This document shows, one piece after another, positions 41,557-53,785 of a stretch of DNA of 64,000 nucleotides. The DNA lies in contig KZ992424.1 of the NCBI GenBank assembly GCA_003614735.1, positions 1 through 64,000 of the forward strand. The letters are read 5' to 3'. The translations under genes and the position numbers were made by a program. The first letter of the stretch is position 1. Each line of letters starts with the position of its first letter. The notes under the pieces are model-generated. The model saw nothing but the letters and a program-made list of their open reading frames with translations, made no database searches and was not told the origin of the DNA. This DNA comes from Thamnocephalis sphaerospora (lineage: Eukaryota; Zoopagomycota; Zoopagomycetes; Zoopagales; Sigmoideomycetaceae).

Positions 41557-43380
41557 ATGACACGAAAGCCGCGCTCAGGCGACCGCTCGCTTGGCTGGCC
41601 GTCAAGCAGCGAGGATGAACGCATTCCGTCGCCGCGCTCACCACAGGGACGAGGTGCGCCTGGGTGGCAAAACCGCCACACGCCTTCAACGCTGGCCACG
41701 GCCGCCGACGTACCGCCTACACCCGGGACGCCCTTCTCGTTTGCCGAAACAGAGCTGAGCTTGGAGCCCGAGCTAACCATGCGCCAGGTACAGCTGGCGA
41801 CGCTTGTGCTCGTGCTTGCCTCCTTTCAATGCGGCTATCACATTGGCGAGCTCAACACCCCCAAGGATGCCATCACAAACTGCCCGCCGGGCACTGAGCC
41901 TCCACCGACGCTGCATGAGCTGTCGGCTCGGGCTATTGTAAGCTACATCCGCTGGGTGCCAGGTCACTGTGTACCCATGAGTGACACCGAATACTCGTTT
42001 GTCACCGCCGCCCTTACCCTGGGCGGTCTGACCGGTTCGTTCGTCGCTGGACACTGGGCAAGCCGCTGGACCCGCCAAAAGGCGCTACGCTGGGGCTTGA
42101 TCTGTCTCGCAATAGGAGCCATCTGGACATCGTTGTCAGATGGTCCGGGCGGCATGGCCTTTGGTCGCTGGCTCAGTGGCTTTGGCACAGCGGTGGTGAG
42201 CGTCGTGGTGCCACTCTGGCTGACCGAGATCGCGCCTGCAGATCAGCGCGGCATGATTGGCGTGATGCACCAGCTGGGCACCGTTGTAGGCATTCTGGTT
42301 GCGCAGCTGCTGGGCCTATTCCTGTCGCGCCCCTTTGTCTGGCGTTATATTCTTGTGGTACCTGGTATCCTTGCCATTGCGCAGACTTTTATGATGTCCT
42401 GGTGTCCAGAAACACGGCCCCAGCTGGACGAGCATGAGGAGGAAAGCGACTGGCGTCAGGCTGGTCGGTCCGCGCGACGTGGCAGTCCGCACCGTCGCCG
42501 GCGCGCGGACGCCCCGACTGACGCAGACGTGGACACGGATGTCGCCGTAGCCGGTCCTTTGCCCCGCACGCCTCGCACACCGCGTCATCCGCACCAACGT
42601 CCAATGCCATCCCTCGCCGCGTCGACTTTGCTACGCCGGCCGTACCTACGTCCGACCATTGCTGTGCTACTGTGTCTGTTTGGTCAGCAGGTATCCGGTA
42701 TCAATGCCGTCATGTACTACTCGACGCCCATTCTCTCCTCTGTAATGCCGTCGCAGGCCGCACTGGTAACCGTCTACATCTCGATTGCCAACCTCCTGGT
42801 GACCTTGCTGGCCGCCCGTCTTGCCGACAACACTGGCAAGCGTAAGCTGCTGGTCGTCTCGACCTTTGGCATGAGCCTTTCGTCGCTGCTGCTTGCCTTC
42901 TCCATCACACATGGCTGGGGCATTCTCTCGGCCGCGCTCATCATTCTCTTGGTGGTCACGTTTGGTATTGGTCTCGGCCCCGTGCCGTTCCTGGTGGCAG
43001 CTGACCTGTTTCCGCCCGAGCTTACCGGCCTGGCGCAGAGCGTTGGTCTTGCCGCCAACTGGATTGGCAACCTCATTGTGGCCGTCTTTTTCCTGTCCAT
43101 TCGCGAACGACTTGGCGGCTGGACCTTTGCCCTGTTTGCCGGCATCCTTTTCTGTCTTGGAGTGGCTGTGGTGCTGTTGTTTGCGCCCGAAGAAGAATCC
43201 GATGCGACCCTGAAGACATCGCCCGAGCTAGGCAGCAGTGGCGCTAGCACCGGACTCCACGCTCCTCTTAGCGGCCGGGTCGGCCAGTCCAACGCTGACG
43301 GGGTTCGCATGCGTTTACGCGGTGTCGGCAGCCTAGGCTGGCAGCCGGTCGGCGACCGCGACGACCTAGACGACGCGTGA
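41557..43380 (+). CDS. MFS sugar-transporter family protein
   Basis: Intronless from the ATG at 41557, 607 residues; the open frame extends further upstream only through non-ATG codons. Twelve hydrophobic segments are split by a cytoplasmic loop. TM1 starts near residue 75 (LATLVLVLASFQCGYHIGEL). Family signatures: GSFVAGHWASRWTRQKALRW, FGRWLSGFGTAVVSVVVP, LWLTEIAPADQRGMIGVMHQ, WCPETRPQ, CLFGQQVSGINAVMYYSTPI, LGPVPFLVAADLFPPE, GLAANWIGNLIVAVFF. The central loop is Arg/Pro-rich and long. The ELNTPK motif after TM1 recalls fungal GLUT-like carriers of the Vps73/YBR241C kind. Substrate not predictable; vacuolar or plasma membrane. Confidence 0.9.
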   Translation: MTRKPRSGDRSLGWPSSSEDERIPSPRSPQGRGAPGWQNRHTPSTLATAADVPPTPGTPFSFAETELSLEPELTMRQVQLATLVLVLASFQCGYHIGELNTPKDAITNCPPGTEPPPTLHELSARAIVSYIRWVPGHCVPMSDTEYSFVTAALTLGGLTGSFVAGHWASRWTRQKALRWGLICLAIGAIWTSLSDGPGGMAFGRWLSGFGTAVVSVVVPLWLTEIAPADQRGMIGVMHQLGTVVGILVAQLLGLFLSRPFVWRYILVVPGILAIAQTFMMSWCPETRPQLDEHEEESDWRQAGRSARRGSPHRRRRADAPTDADVDTDVAVAGPLPRTPRTPRHPHQRPMPSLAASTLLRRPYLRPTIAVLLCLFGQQVSGINAVMYYSTPILSSVMPSQAALVTVYISIANLLVTLLAARLADNTGKRKLLVVSTFGMSLSSLLLAFSITHGWGILSAALIILLVVTFGIGLGPVPFLVAADLFPPELTGLAQSVGLAANWIGNLIVAVFFLSIRERLGGWTFALFAGILFCLGVAVVLLFAPEEESDATLKTSPELGSSGASTGLHAPLSGRVGQSNADGVRMRLRGVGSLGWQPVGDRDDLDDA

Positions 43381-43931
43381 CTGGGCCATCACCGCTGCCA
43401 CCGCCATGGTGGTAGCACGTTGACAATGCTGCAGCTGCGTGCTGCAACCTAGAGCGCAAGTGGTTGCCATTTGCACACACTGCTGCCCACCATTGTCGTT
43501 TCGCGACTCCGCCTGTTCGCCCTGTTCTCTTGCGCCGCCGCTGCTTTGTCTCTACCTCATTCTTTGTCCTACAGTGTGTCTGTTGTCCTTCGCCTGTTGT
43601 ACATGTCCTGTTACCACTGTTCTTCAACTTCTACGTGTGCACCCTGTTTCGAGTGTCTAGTGTCCACTGCGACCCTGCAAGCGGCTGCATGTCTGCTTGA
43701 TGCTGCGTGGATGGCGACAGCGTGTCATGTAATGAACATCGCGTGACCGCATTCGCCAATGGCAAACTGGCCAGTTTATCCGCATAGACGAGATGACGCG
43801 TGCTAAAGAAGGCGCCCTCTCTCCTACGCAGCGCTCATCTCGCCATACACGCCACTCACTTTCCATCTCGCGCTCACCCTCGCTGTCTACGCTTCTGCAC
43901 GCGCACCTACCTCGTCAATTGCACTATCACT
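43381..43931. other. Intergenic, pyrimidine-rich
   Basis: 550 bp between the transporter and profilin, rich in CT on the plus strand, likely the profilin promoter and leader. No ORF with support. Confidence 0.45.
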
Positions 43932-44609
43932 ATGGCGGACTGGAATAGCCTTCTCAATGACATGGTGGCCAAGGATGGTATCGTCCAAGGCGCCATTGCT
44001 GACCCAAACACCGGCTACGCCTGGTTCACCACTCCGGGATTCACGGTGAGTGCAGCCGGCCAACCCAACAGCACGCAAGAGCGGGGCGTGCTCTGAATGG
44101 GCACTTGAAGCGTCATCTCTCGCTGGTCTGTCGCTGACATAGCGGTTGGCGTAGGTGTCCGCGGAGGAAGGTCAGGCCCTGGCCAACGCATTCAAGGAGG
44201 AGTCGCAGGCTCTCTTTGGCACTGGCTTCCACCTGAACGGCGTCAAGTACCTGACGATCCGTCTTCTCTACCCGAACAGCATCTACGGCAAGCACGTACG
44301 TATAGCTGGTTTGTCCGGCCAGGCACATCCTGCGTTGCAGGCATGACAACATCTGTACCACGCTAACCGCGACGAATCACCCGTTAATGCAACCACAGGG
44401 AGGAGGCGGTGCTGTGTGCGTAAAGACAAACCAGGTGCTCATGGTGTTTATCTACGATGAGACCATACCGGCGGGCCAGGCAACCAGTCTGATTGAGGAA
44501 AAGGCACAGTATCTGCGTGACCACAACAGTGTAGGTACATGGCCACAACGGCTGCCCGTTGATCTGTCACTGGCGCCTAGCTTACCTGCAGGCACAATGC
44601 GCGCAGTAA
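43932..44609 (+). CDS. PFY1: Profilin
   Basis: Small actin-monomer and poly-proline binding protein. Exon 1 reads MADWNSLLNDMVAKDGIVQG then AWFTTPGFT. Exon 2 (from about 44156) reads VSAEEGQALANAF and LNGVKYLTIR. Exon 3 reads GGGGAVCVKTNQVLMVFIYD, then ATSLIEEKAQYLRDHN. The N-terminal Trp (DWN) and C-terminal Tyr-Leu helix match the family. Splicing from GTAGGT at 44531 to either the AG at 44591 or the AG at 44606 leads to the same TAA at 44607. With the second acceptor the last exon would start with the stop codon itself. About 128-134 residues, the normal size. Confidence 0.92.
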
Positions 44610-44790
44610 ATGGCTCGACCCGTATGCGTGGTCGCCAATCACCTGTTATGTCGGCAGGATACGATATGCCGTGGCGAAGCGTTCGCAAAAGCAACCCAGT
44701 AAATGACACCGTTGTTCTTGCATTGTGTACAGTTTGACCATCGTTTATTCGGCTGTCTTGGGCGCAAGGGTGGCAGCCTCGTACTACCAA

Positions 44791-46419
44791 CTAGGACGAG
44801 CCATCGTCCTCTTCGTCAGTATCCTCCGATTTTAGTTCAATGCCAAGCGCAAGAAGCTGCTCCTTTAACGGCTCATTGTCTAGTGCAGGCCAGTGTTGCG
44901 CGCCAATGAGAAGATGCACAATACACAATCCAGTGCTAGCAATAACCCACCTGGGTCATACTGATAGGCGCGAAGCAGCGCCTCTACGGCGCTATCAAAG
45001 TCGGCCAGCACAGCGTCTTCATCCTGCTCTACGGTGCTCTTAAGTAGGTACGCGTGGCCTAGCAGCTCGTCCACTTTGGCTGCAGCCAGCGCGTCTGTTG
45101 GGGACTCGTTGGAAAGCTGCTCGGATGTGGCATTCAGCCGGCCAATGGCTTTGCCAACAAGTGTCTGTTTACCATGGAATCACAGCAAATTAGATTATAG
45201 TCCTGCTGTAAATCGCTCATCAAACGTACCGCAGCCTCTGGCATCTTAGCATCGCCCTGACGGCTAAGCTGCAGTGCGTGTTCGTAGAGCAGCGTAGCCA
45301 CGGCCTGCTGCTGGTCCGTGTTGTTGGCACTCATCCAGCGCTCGAAATGTAGCGTCGCGTCCGAGGCATCATCCTCCACGCGGCCCAGTCGCTGCACTGC
45401 CCAGCTGGTTGCAGTGTGTGCTATCCCTATTTGGTAGGCACACGCGTTAGCAACAGAGATAGCGACTGGCTGCATAAATCTGGAAGCACGCACGTCGGTA
45501 AGAGTGAGCAGCAGGCATGACGCCCATCAGATCGTTCAGCGCCGCGATGATGCGGACCACATCGGCCTTTAGATGCTCTGCAAGTCTCTCGTCGGCTGCA
45601 GTGAGTTGCACACCCTACACAGCGTGGAGAACGGTGAGATGATGAACATGCACCATCGCGGTTCTGCTAAAATGCACACCTTATCAAATGCATCCAAACC
45701 TTGCTGAAGCTGGTTCAGCTCTTCAGCATGCGCCGTCTCGTCCTCCTCATCATCATCATCATCTTCACTATCGCTGTCGCCAGCCTGCGCTTCAGCGGTA
45801 GCTATCTTTTCCAGCGCCATTGTCTACGAGTTCATAGATTTCCATCAGCCAAACACGCCGCACACATTCATCCACCTTACAAAACACGTACCAAGAGCAG
45901 CAGCTGTGCCCGACCAAGATGGATCCAAGCGCGCGCATAGCCCGAATTGGCCAGGGCCTTCAGCAGCTCTACGGCCGCCACAGCCTGCTGCTTTAGCTTC
46001 ATATGCTGCGCAAACGTCAGATGGCAGTCGGCTTGCAGCAGCCGATGTTCGGCAAGCTCGTTTGACGGCTGCTTTGGCGCCTTGGCATCGGTCACAGAGG
46101 CTGTCTCGGTCTCCGCGGCTGCCAACACTAGGTCTTCTTGCGCAAACTCTTCCAGTGCCCGCTCAAACAGCTTATGCACCACTGCAACTACCTGCTCCTC
46201 CTGACCCGCTTTGACGTGTTCCTCGAGCGCGAAACGGTACAGCTGCGCCGCCGACGGCCGGTCCGCCCCGGTAAACACAAGCTCCACCTCGCCCTGCGCG
46301 CATCCAGTGCAAGCGTGGTCGCGACACTCGCGATGGTGCGTCTCGTCACGCGACCGCTTTGTCCTGTCGTACACCTTGGTATTGGACGGCCGTTTGGCGA
46401 CACTGGCTTGCTTGGGCAT
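44791..46419 (-). CDS. ETT1: ETT1/Nro1-like TPR protein
   Basis: Six exons, start MPKQASVAKRPSNTKVYDR (basic). Helical repeats follow: AAQLYRFALEEHVKAGQEE, VVHKLFERALEEFAQEDLVL, HRLLQADCHLTFAQHMKLKQ, GYARAWIHLGRAQLLLL. A strongly acidic insert DSDSEDDDDDEEDE lies in exon 2, then LQQGLDAFDK, DERLAEHLKADVVRIIAALN, ATLLYEHALQLSRQGD and KVDELLGHAYLLKSTVEQ. The end is DNEPLKEQLLALGIEL followed by an acidic tail. Architecture and the C-terminal DNE-L motif match fungal ETT1/Nro1, involved in translation termination and Ofd1 regulation. Divergent to LAS1, 103 bp between starts. Confidence 0.72.
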
Positions 46420-46522
46420 GTCGGCTCGATGAATTGAAGGTGTGCGTGCAGAAGTGCAACAAGAAGAAAAAACCAACCTGCTTCCTTCTACACTGCCACA
46501 CTGCCATCACACGCTGGCTGCC

Positions 46523-48749
46523 ATGACACTGCGTCTACCACGAATCGTACGTAGCTGGCCGTATAGAGTGTGTAGACGCTATTGTGCTGACCAAGCACTA
46601 TTGCGGCGCAGGTGCCATGGAGCTCTCGGGAAGAGTATGACCAAGTAGCCCAGTGGCTTTTCTCGGCCGACTCTGCACAGCGGCAACTGGCCGTCAATCG
46701 GGTAGGCAGGCTGCCGACGCTGTGCTCACTAAAAACAACCAGAGGTGAAAGCTGACGCGGTATCGTGTAGGTGCGCGCCTGGTCTAGCCGTGGCAAAGTG
46801 CCACATGCCGTTGACTGCACGGCAACGCTGGTGGAGCTGGGCCTGTTGGTGGATCGCTGCTCTTTGGATACCAAGCATGCGTGCGCACCTGTCGTTCCTC
46901 CCAAGGAGCTACGGCTGATGATGACTATGGCGCTGATTCGGTGAGCACAGATGAAGCAGTATAACCATGGACAAGCATCCGATGGCTAATACAGCGATGG
47001 TGGACGGCCAGTTTTGTCAATGGCTTTGTAGACGCACAGCAGCAGGGCGTATATGCGCTGTCGGTTTCAGCTGTTGCCGAACAGCTAGGCATACCAGCCA
47101 GGTTTGTGGAGCTGCGACATGCAGGCACACACGACCAGCTTCCTGGTCTGGTTGTTTTACGCTCAGCATGCACACAGGCACTTCGCTGGCTTTACGACAA
47201 CTATTGGGCCCAGCAGCGCAGTTACTTGCATGAGGCAATGGTCGAGATGCGCCCGGTGCTGAGCGAGTATAAGGAGTTGCGCAAAAAGACGATGAAGAGT
47301 AAGCCGTAATGGTGGTAGTGATGATCCGGCGCATATATACTAACCAGTCTGCTACTTAGCGCGTCGTGCTGCGAGCGGTCGGCCAGCTAGCGAAGAAGCA
47401 CGCGCACTGCGCATGATTGTTGGTCTGAGCGATGCGGACACATTTGAAGATACGCTGATCCCAATTTTGCTGGAACCAGGCTTTCTAGTGCCCACTGGAA
47501 AAAAGTAGGCGTCATTTGCAGACAGAATTTACGATGAATGCAGTATCGTGCGTATACTTACGAGCTGCTTCTACTTAGGAAGCGTGCAGCGCTGCCAAAC
47601 ATTCAGCTGCCAACAGAGCTTGACCGGCTGTGGCGTCCGGCCTTGGCACGCTTCAGCCGTGCTTGGGATAGCGCCAACTTTGTCGATGCGCTTGTCCAGG
47701 CAATGCTGGAAATACTCACGGGAAAAGCAGGCAAGTGGCATGGAGCATTATGCCAACGCGGCGCTATACATAGCAGCCGGCAGCATATGTACTGGTGCTA
47801 ACGGTGGATATTGCGTACTTTGGCCTAACTAGTGGATAGTGAGGATCCGTTGGACGTGTCAACGATGCTGCTAGATGAAAGTGTAGTAAGTAACAACGAC
47901 TCTGCACCTGTCAATGTCACTTGAGCACAAACTTATTCGTCCGTGGTGCAGGATCAATTGCTAGCGCCGCCAGTCAAACCGCTGAGCACAAGCTACGGCT
48001 GGACACTGGGTAGGTGACGGCATATCTATAGACGCAGGCCATTCATCTCACCCACCTCCATCATCCAGTGGCCTGGGTAGAACGCTTTGTTGCGGAGCAC
48101 TTTAGAAGCACAAACACCAACGCAGATGTGCCACTTGCGCTGCGCCAACTTGACGACCTGATTGAGACGTGCCTTCGTCGGCCCAACCGCTAGTAAGTTG
48201 CGTGGTCGCATACTGCAATAACCATAGACGGTGGAGCGCTAATCACATGGTGTCTGCACTATGATGATAGTACGCAGCACATTCTGCAACATGCGTGTAC
48301 ACTAGACACGCAGCTGGCTGAGGAGCTACTTCCGTTTGTCAGCTATATCCAACAGCGTGTTCAGCCGATCAAAGTAGGTGGCGTCTATGGTAGAGTGCAC
48401 TTTGCCAGCCATGCTCACGACAATGGTAGACGGCAGCAGGCCAGTCAATGGCATTGACTGAGGACGAGATGACACATGAACTGAAGGCACTAAATGGTAC
48501 ACTGGCATCTATGCACCATGTAAGTGACCTGCGCGCATACACACAGAGTGTGCACGCTCACAACGCGCCATATCATGCCATCAGACGCCAGCGCCGCTGT
48601 TTCCAACCACGTTGGACGCGACAGCTATCGACGCATCTCATACACGCTGGTCGCTGGCGGACACTTGGCAGTCGTGTCCGATCGGCTGCCTACCCGAAGA
48701 AGGTCGAATGCCGGATCTGTTTTTGCCTCCGGAACTGGACATGCTGTAG
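46523..48749 (+). CDS. LAS1: Pre-rRNA processing endonuclease LAS1
   Basis: HEPN-type RNase that with Grc3 cuts ITS2 during 60S maturation. About twelve exons. Exon 1 is 24 nt (MTLRLPRI), joined to VPWSSREEYDQVAQWLFS. Then VRAWSSRGKVPHAVDCTATL and VELGLLVDR, RFVNGFVDAQQQGVYALSV, RFVELRHAGTHDQLPGLVVL with the HEPN R-x4-6-H motif (RHAGTH), ALRWLYDNYW. Later exons hold helical, less conserved pieces (FVDALVQAMLEILTG, AWVERFVAEHFRS, DDSTQHILQHACTLDTQLAE). The last exon gives WQSCPIGCLPEEGRMPDLFL-PPELDML-stop, where W-x-x-CPIG-LP is a LAS1 C-terminal signature. Start and end are clear; some middle boundaries are approximate. Confidence 0.88.
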
Positions 48750-48839
48750 TGGCCTACAGGGTCGCTCTCGTCGTGCACTCATCCCACCAATACACCTTCC
48801 AACGCACACCATACTAGTGCATACATGCATGTATTCTGT

Positions 48840-49807
<968 letters not shown>

Positions 49808-50034
49808 TGTTTGGAAGAAACAACGACCAGCAAAACCCGTCGGCGTCTTCCAGCCAACGGTGAACTGACACGCTCTCAGCACAGTTGTTGGTTGCTAGAC
49901 ACGGCTGCCTTTTTAACCAGGTTGTCTAGACGCCACTCCCTACACCACGGCGTCCATCCTCCACGCTCGTCTCTGCACCGTCGCCACGCCATACTCGCTC
50001 GCACTCGTCTACGCACGCATCAGCACTACTCATC

Positions 50035-50735
50035 ATGTTGGATTTCACCGAAACCCAAAGTAAGTCAAGCTCCGCGCATGTCTGCCCTTTTTGACGCGAC
50101 ACTTACCTTGGCAATGTCTTGGCAGAATACGGAGCTGCGGCAGCGGCACTTGGAGGCGGTCTCATTATCCTGGGCATGCTGCTGTTCTTTGACGCTGGCC
50201 TCATTGCTATTGGCAACGTACGTGGCGTCGGCACAACCGGCTCGCATACCCTCGACACGCATGCGCGCAGCTAACCTGGTATCGTACGCTATGGGTTAGA
50301 TTTTCCTGGTGTGTGGTCTTGTGGCGTTCAACGGCTTTGCCAAGACGGGACAGTTTTTCGCGCAGCGTCGCCGTATTCCGGGTACCATCTGCTTCACTCT
50401 GGGCGTCATCATCGTCTTTTTCAAGTGGCCCATTATCGGTTTGATTGTAGAGCTGTTTGGATTCATCAATCTATTCGGGTAAGCAGCGGCGGACCATGGT
50501 CAGCCGCCACAAACTAGCTGGCTAACGTGCCCGCTGGCGCAATGTCAGTGACTTTTTCCCGTATGCGCTCGGCTTCCTGCGCCGTCTGCCGGGCATTGGC
50601 ACAATCTTGAATCTGCCTTATATTCGTAATGTAAGTAAGCTTGACGTCCACAGTGTTAAACCAGCTTGCTAACCAATCGCACTGTCCCCTAACCAGTTGG
50701 TTGATCGCGCTGTCGGCACTCCACTGCCTGTCTAA
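50035..50735 (+). CDS. GOT1: Golgi transport protein GOT1
   Basis: Small tetraspan membrane protein of COPII/Golgi traffic. Five exons: MLDFTETQK; YGAAAAALGGGLIILGMLLF-FDAGLIAIGN; IFLVCGLVAFNGFAKTGQFF then RRRIPGTICFTLGVIIVFFK and WPIIGLIVELFGFINLFG; DFFPYALGFLRRLPGIGTIL-NLPYIRN; LVDRAVGTPLPV. Four hydrophobic segments, about 140 residues, the usual family size. Confidence 0.95.
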
Positions 50736-52603
50736 GCAGGATGGCTGTAGCGTGGCTATCCGCCAATGGTAAAGCGGCGTATCTCGCTGGCCGGATGGCT
50801 GCATGCCATGCGACGCGTTGGCCTGGTGCTCTTTGTCGCGCTGTGCCCCATTCGATGGATGCCGCAGGATTCCCGACTCTGCCGACTAGACACGCATCCC
50901 GCTAGCCAGCGCATTGTTTTCTCACTTTTGTCTGTACTCCCCCAAGGCAGTTACATGAATATCGCGACGATCGGCATTAAACACATTTGCTGAACGATAG
51001 CGCGCTGTTTTTCATGAAGGTATCTGTGCGCGCGCCACTCAATGAGAAATAGTAGCCGTAAAGATTACCGATGCTACCATTGTACTGTCGTACGTGCCTG
51101 GCCAGTACGCGACGGTTGTAGTGTCGGGCCATGCTGCTACATTCTGTGACGTGCCTCCTTCTCCCCTCCCTCGTGCGCGCGTTCGACATTAGACGACCTA
51201 GCAGTCGTACCGTCGCAACGAAATCGACGCCAATCCTATGCACGCCGGCTCCCTGTGGTGCACGTGCGCGTCCTACATGGCATGGCGCGTTGTCATGGAT
51301 GCTATGCGCTGCGTTTGCGTAGCCGCGCTTGTCTAGCGACAGCCGCTACCATGCCATCTCCGTTTCCACTGTCGCCTCTCTTGTCTTGTTTCCCACCACA
51401 ACGTATATAGAAGAAACGCCGCCCGGCCTGCGTCTGCTCCTGGTCACCCGGCGGTCTGGCTTACTGGTGTCCTGCGACACCGTCCACCTGACCATCGGCA
51501 GCCTCCAAGGTGAGTGCTGCGTCAGGGTCCAATCGCGGCCTGGCCTGCTGCGCGGATCGTAGCATGGCGAGAACCGCCCCACCCCCAGTGGCACATGTGC
51601 CGGTCTCTGGCCTGATCAACGGTGACTGGCTCCAATTTGCGCACATTGACGTAGGATGGCTTGGCTTTTATTTGCGCGGCATCCGTCGAGCGCTATGTGC
51701 TTGGATTCGCCGGTTTTCTCGCTCGGCGCGCCTGCAGCACAAATATCGTCATTCGCCGCACTGACTCCTGCACTTTTCATCGGCGGTGCGCCCGCTTACG
51801 CCAGGAGAGGCATGGTCGAGAGGAGATGGCCGGCAGCCGTGAAGACCTTTTCTCTACTTGCGATGCCAACTCCGCCTTCGCCCGCCCCCTTTTCCTTCTC
51901 TTTGACAAACACGCCCACGATTGCTCTCGCTCGTCCGCCCCGCCCCGCCCACTTAACAACCGTCTGCGGTCCCCTTGGGTGGCCGCGCTCGTCCCTGCCG
52001 CGTTCTCCGCTGTCGTTTTGTGCCTCGTTGTGGCCGTCTCACCGGGTGGTGCGCTCCTTGGCCTTCTCTTTCCGCTCACACACTCCTGCCGCCGCCGTCG
52101 TCATCTGTGCAGCCGCTGCAGGCGCCCGCTTCATCGTGTCCGAGTCCGAGTCTGTGCTCTGTGTCTGCGGCTGCCGTCACCTCTGCCGCTGCTTTTGTAT
52201 TCTGCTTCGTTACCGACGACGACGATCACTTAACGCATACGCACTGCCCTCACACGTCATTCCACACGGCTCCGCTGACTCACGCCAGCCTTTGTATCCA
52301 TCGGGCGTTGTGGCTTGAAGGTAAGCCGCACCCCCGCCGACTGCCGCCAGCCGCGACTAACCGGCCGCTACGGGCGCATGCGCGTAGATCTCTGCAGCGT
52401 CTGCTTTCCTGCCTGTTGTCGTCGTCGTTGTCGTCGCCTGTATCGCTACATTCTCGCCTTGTACGACTAGCGCTCAAACGAGCGCTGCGGCCCGCCAGTA
52501 CCACTTGAGTCTACGACGCATATACCCACCACTACTACAGCGCACGCGCACGCGCATACGCATACAGCAACATCCCGCGCGTGCAACTCCTTGATACGCT
52601 GCC
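50736..52603. other. Unresolved 1.9-kb region
   Basis: Candidate pieces only. On the plus strand 51405-51510 reads EETPPGLRLLLVTRRSGLLV, then SCDTVHLTIGSL, before a good GTGAGT donor. On the minus strand 51640-51460 reads DPDAALTLEAADGQVDG, and 51243-50980 reads HYNRRVLARHVRQYNG. None gives a full exon chain or a family match. From about 51880 to 52500 the plus strand is pyrimidine-rich and is probably the Rab promoter or leader. Confidence 0.4.
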
Positions 52604-53785
52604 ATGTCGATGCACGGCTCGTCGTTAGAGGCCAAACTGGTTATTTTAGGCTCGCAGGGTAGGTGGTGCGACGCAAGACACGATGCATCCGTGCAAATTA
52701 ACTCACCGCACATGTCATGGATCAGGGGTGGGCAAAACCTCGCTGGTGATGCGATACGTGCAAAACACCTTTTCGCCGCACTCTGCATCCACGATTGGCG
52801 CGTCATTCCTTACGCAACGCATGCAAGTATTCGGCGTTATCCGCCGAGGGTGGTGGACGCTCTGGCGGGACATCATGTGCACGGCCAGCCTAACCGAATG
52901 AGATGGCACGCCTTGCAGATACGTGGATGATTGTCGCGTGGTGCTGCAGATTTGGGATACAGCCGGACAGGAGCGCTTCCGGTCGATGGTGGGTGACGCG
53001 CAATGCCGGCATGTTGGAGGATCTACGCAAAAGTATCGAACGTAGCAGCTGACTTGCTGTTTGATGTAATGCACAGGCGCCCATGTATTATCGCGGCGTA
53101 AGTGATAGTTGATTTTGGAACGCGTGGACAAGACGCGCTGACACTGCTGCATGCTATGGACACAGGCCAACGCTGCCATTTTGGTCTACGACATTACATC
53201 GGAGCAAAGCTTCCAAGACATCAGCTCCTGGGTGGAAGGTAAGGTGTCTAGCAACAGAATCGAGCGTACAGCATCGCTGATGGTGTATCTTACGGCGGGC
53301 CACTGCAGAGCTACAGCGCAACACGGGCGATATTGGTATGTGCGGGCATGCAGGCGCTGCTTAACACGCTCTGACAACGGCAAAACCAACGGGCGTCTTG
53401 TGACCGCTGCCGTGCTGGCGATTGCAGATATCCACGTTGTCGGCAGTAAACTGGATCTTGCGGAGAAGAGCCGCGAGGTGCCGCAGGAGCGAGCACAGGC
53501 GTACGTACGCAACACGCTAGGCTCCTTGCACGACGTACACGAAGTATCAGCCAAAGACGCCACTGGTGGGTAGACGGCGGCGATGCAAGTTCACGTCAGA
53601 CATGTCAGCTAATATGGCGACACGTGCAACGCACAGGGGTGGACGAGCTTTTCCACGATGTAACGCGATCGCTGGTAGAGCGCACCTACGAAATCGAGCG
53701 AACCCGCCGAGAACGCCAGGCCGGCGATGTGCAGCTCCGCGACGGCCGGCAGGAAGCGTCGGACCAGGCCTGCTGTAACGTCTAG
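52604..53785 (+). CDS. Rab-family small GTPase
   Basis: Vesicle-traffic GTPase. About eight exons. MSMHGSSLEAKLVILGSQG joins VGKTSLVMRYV (P-loop GxxxxGKT), ASTIGASFLTQRIYVDD (switch I, Thr), VVLQIWDTAGQERFRSM (WDTAGQE, switch II), APMYYRGANAAILVYDIT, ELQRNTGDI, DIHVVGSKLDLAEKSREVP, EVSAKDATGGVDELF (SAK). It ends DQACCNV; CCxx at the C-terminus is a prenylation signal. In the G4 box the usual NKxD is SKLD. The intron after FLTQR is frame-consistent only with a GCAAGT donor (52823-52918). Closest in feel to Rab22/Rab31/Ypt-type endosomal Rabs; subfamily not certain. Confidence 0.92.
52823..52918 (+). other. GC-AG intron in Rab gene
   Basis: The exon ends ACG CAA CGC AT, then GCAAGT; the acceptor is TTGCAG at 52918. 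AT plus A gives Ile and QRIYVDDCRVV. The GT alternative at 52827 gives an immediate in-frame TGA. Confidence 0.8.

Noticed and set aside
42774-43310. 178-codon minus-strand ORF over the transporter
   Set aside because: Mirror of the membrane-spanning coding sequence; no family features.
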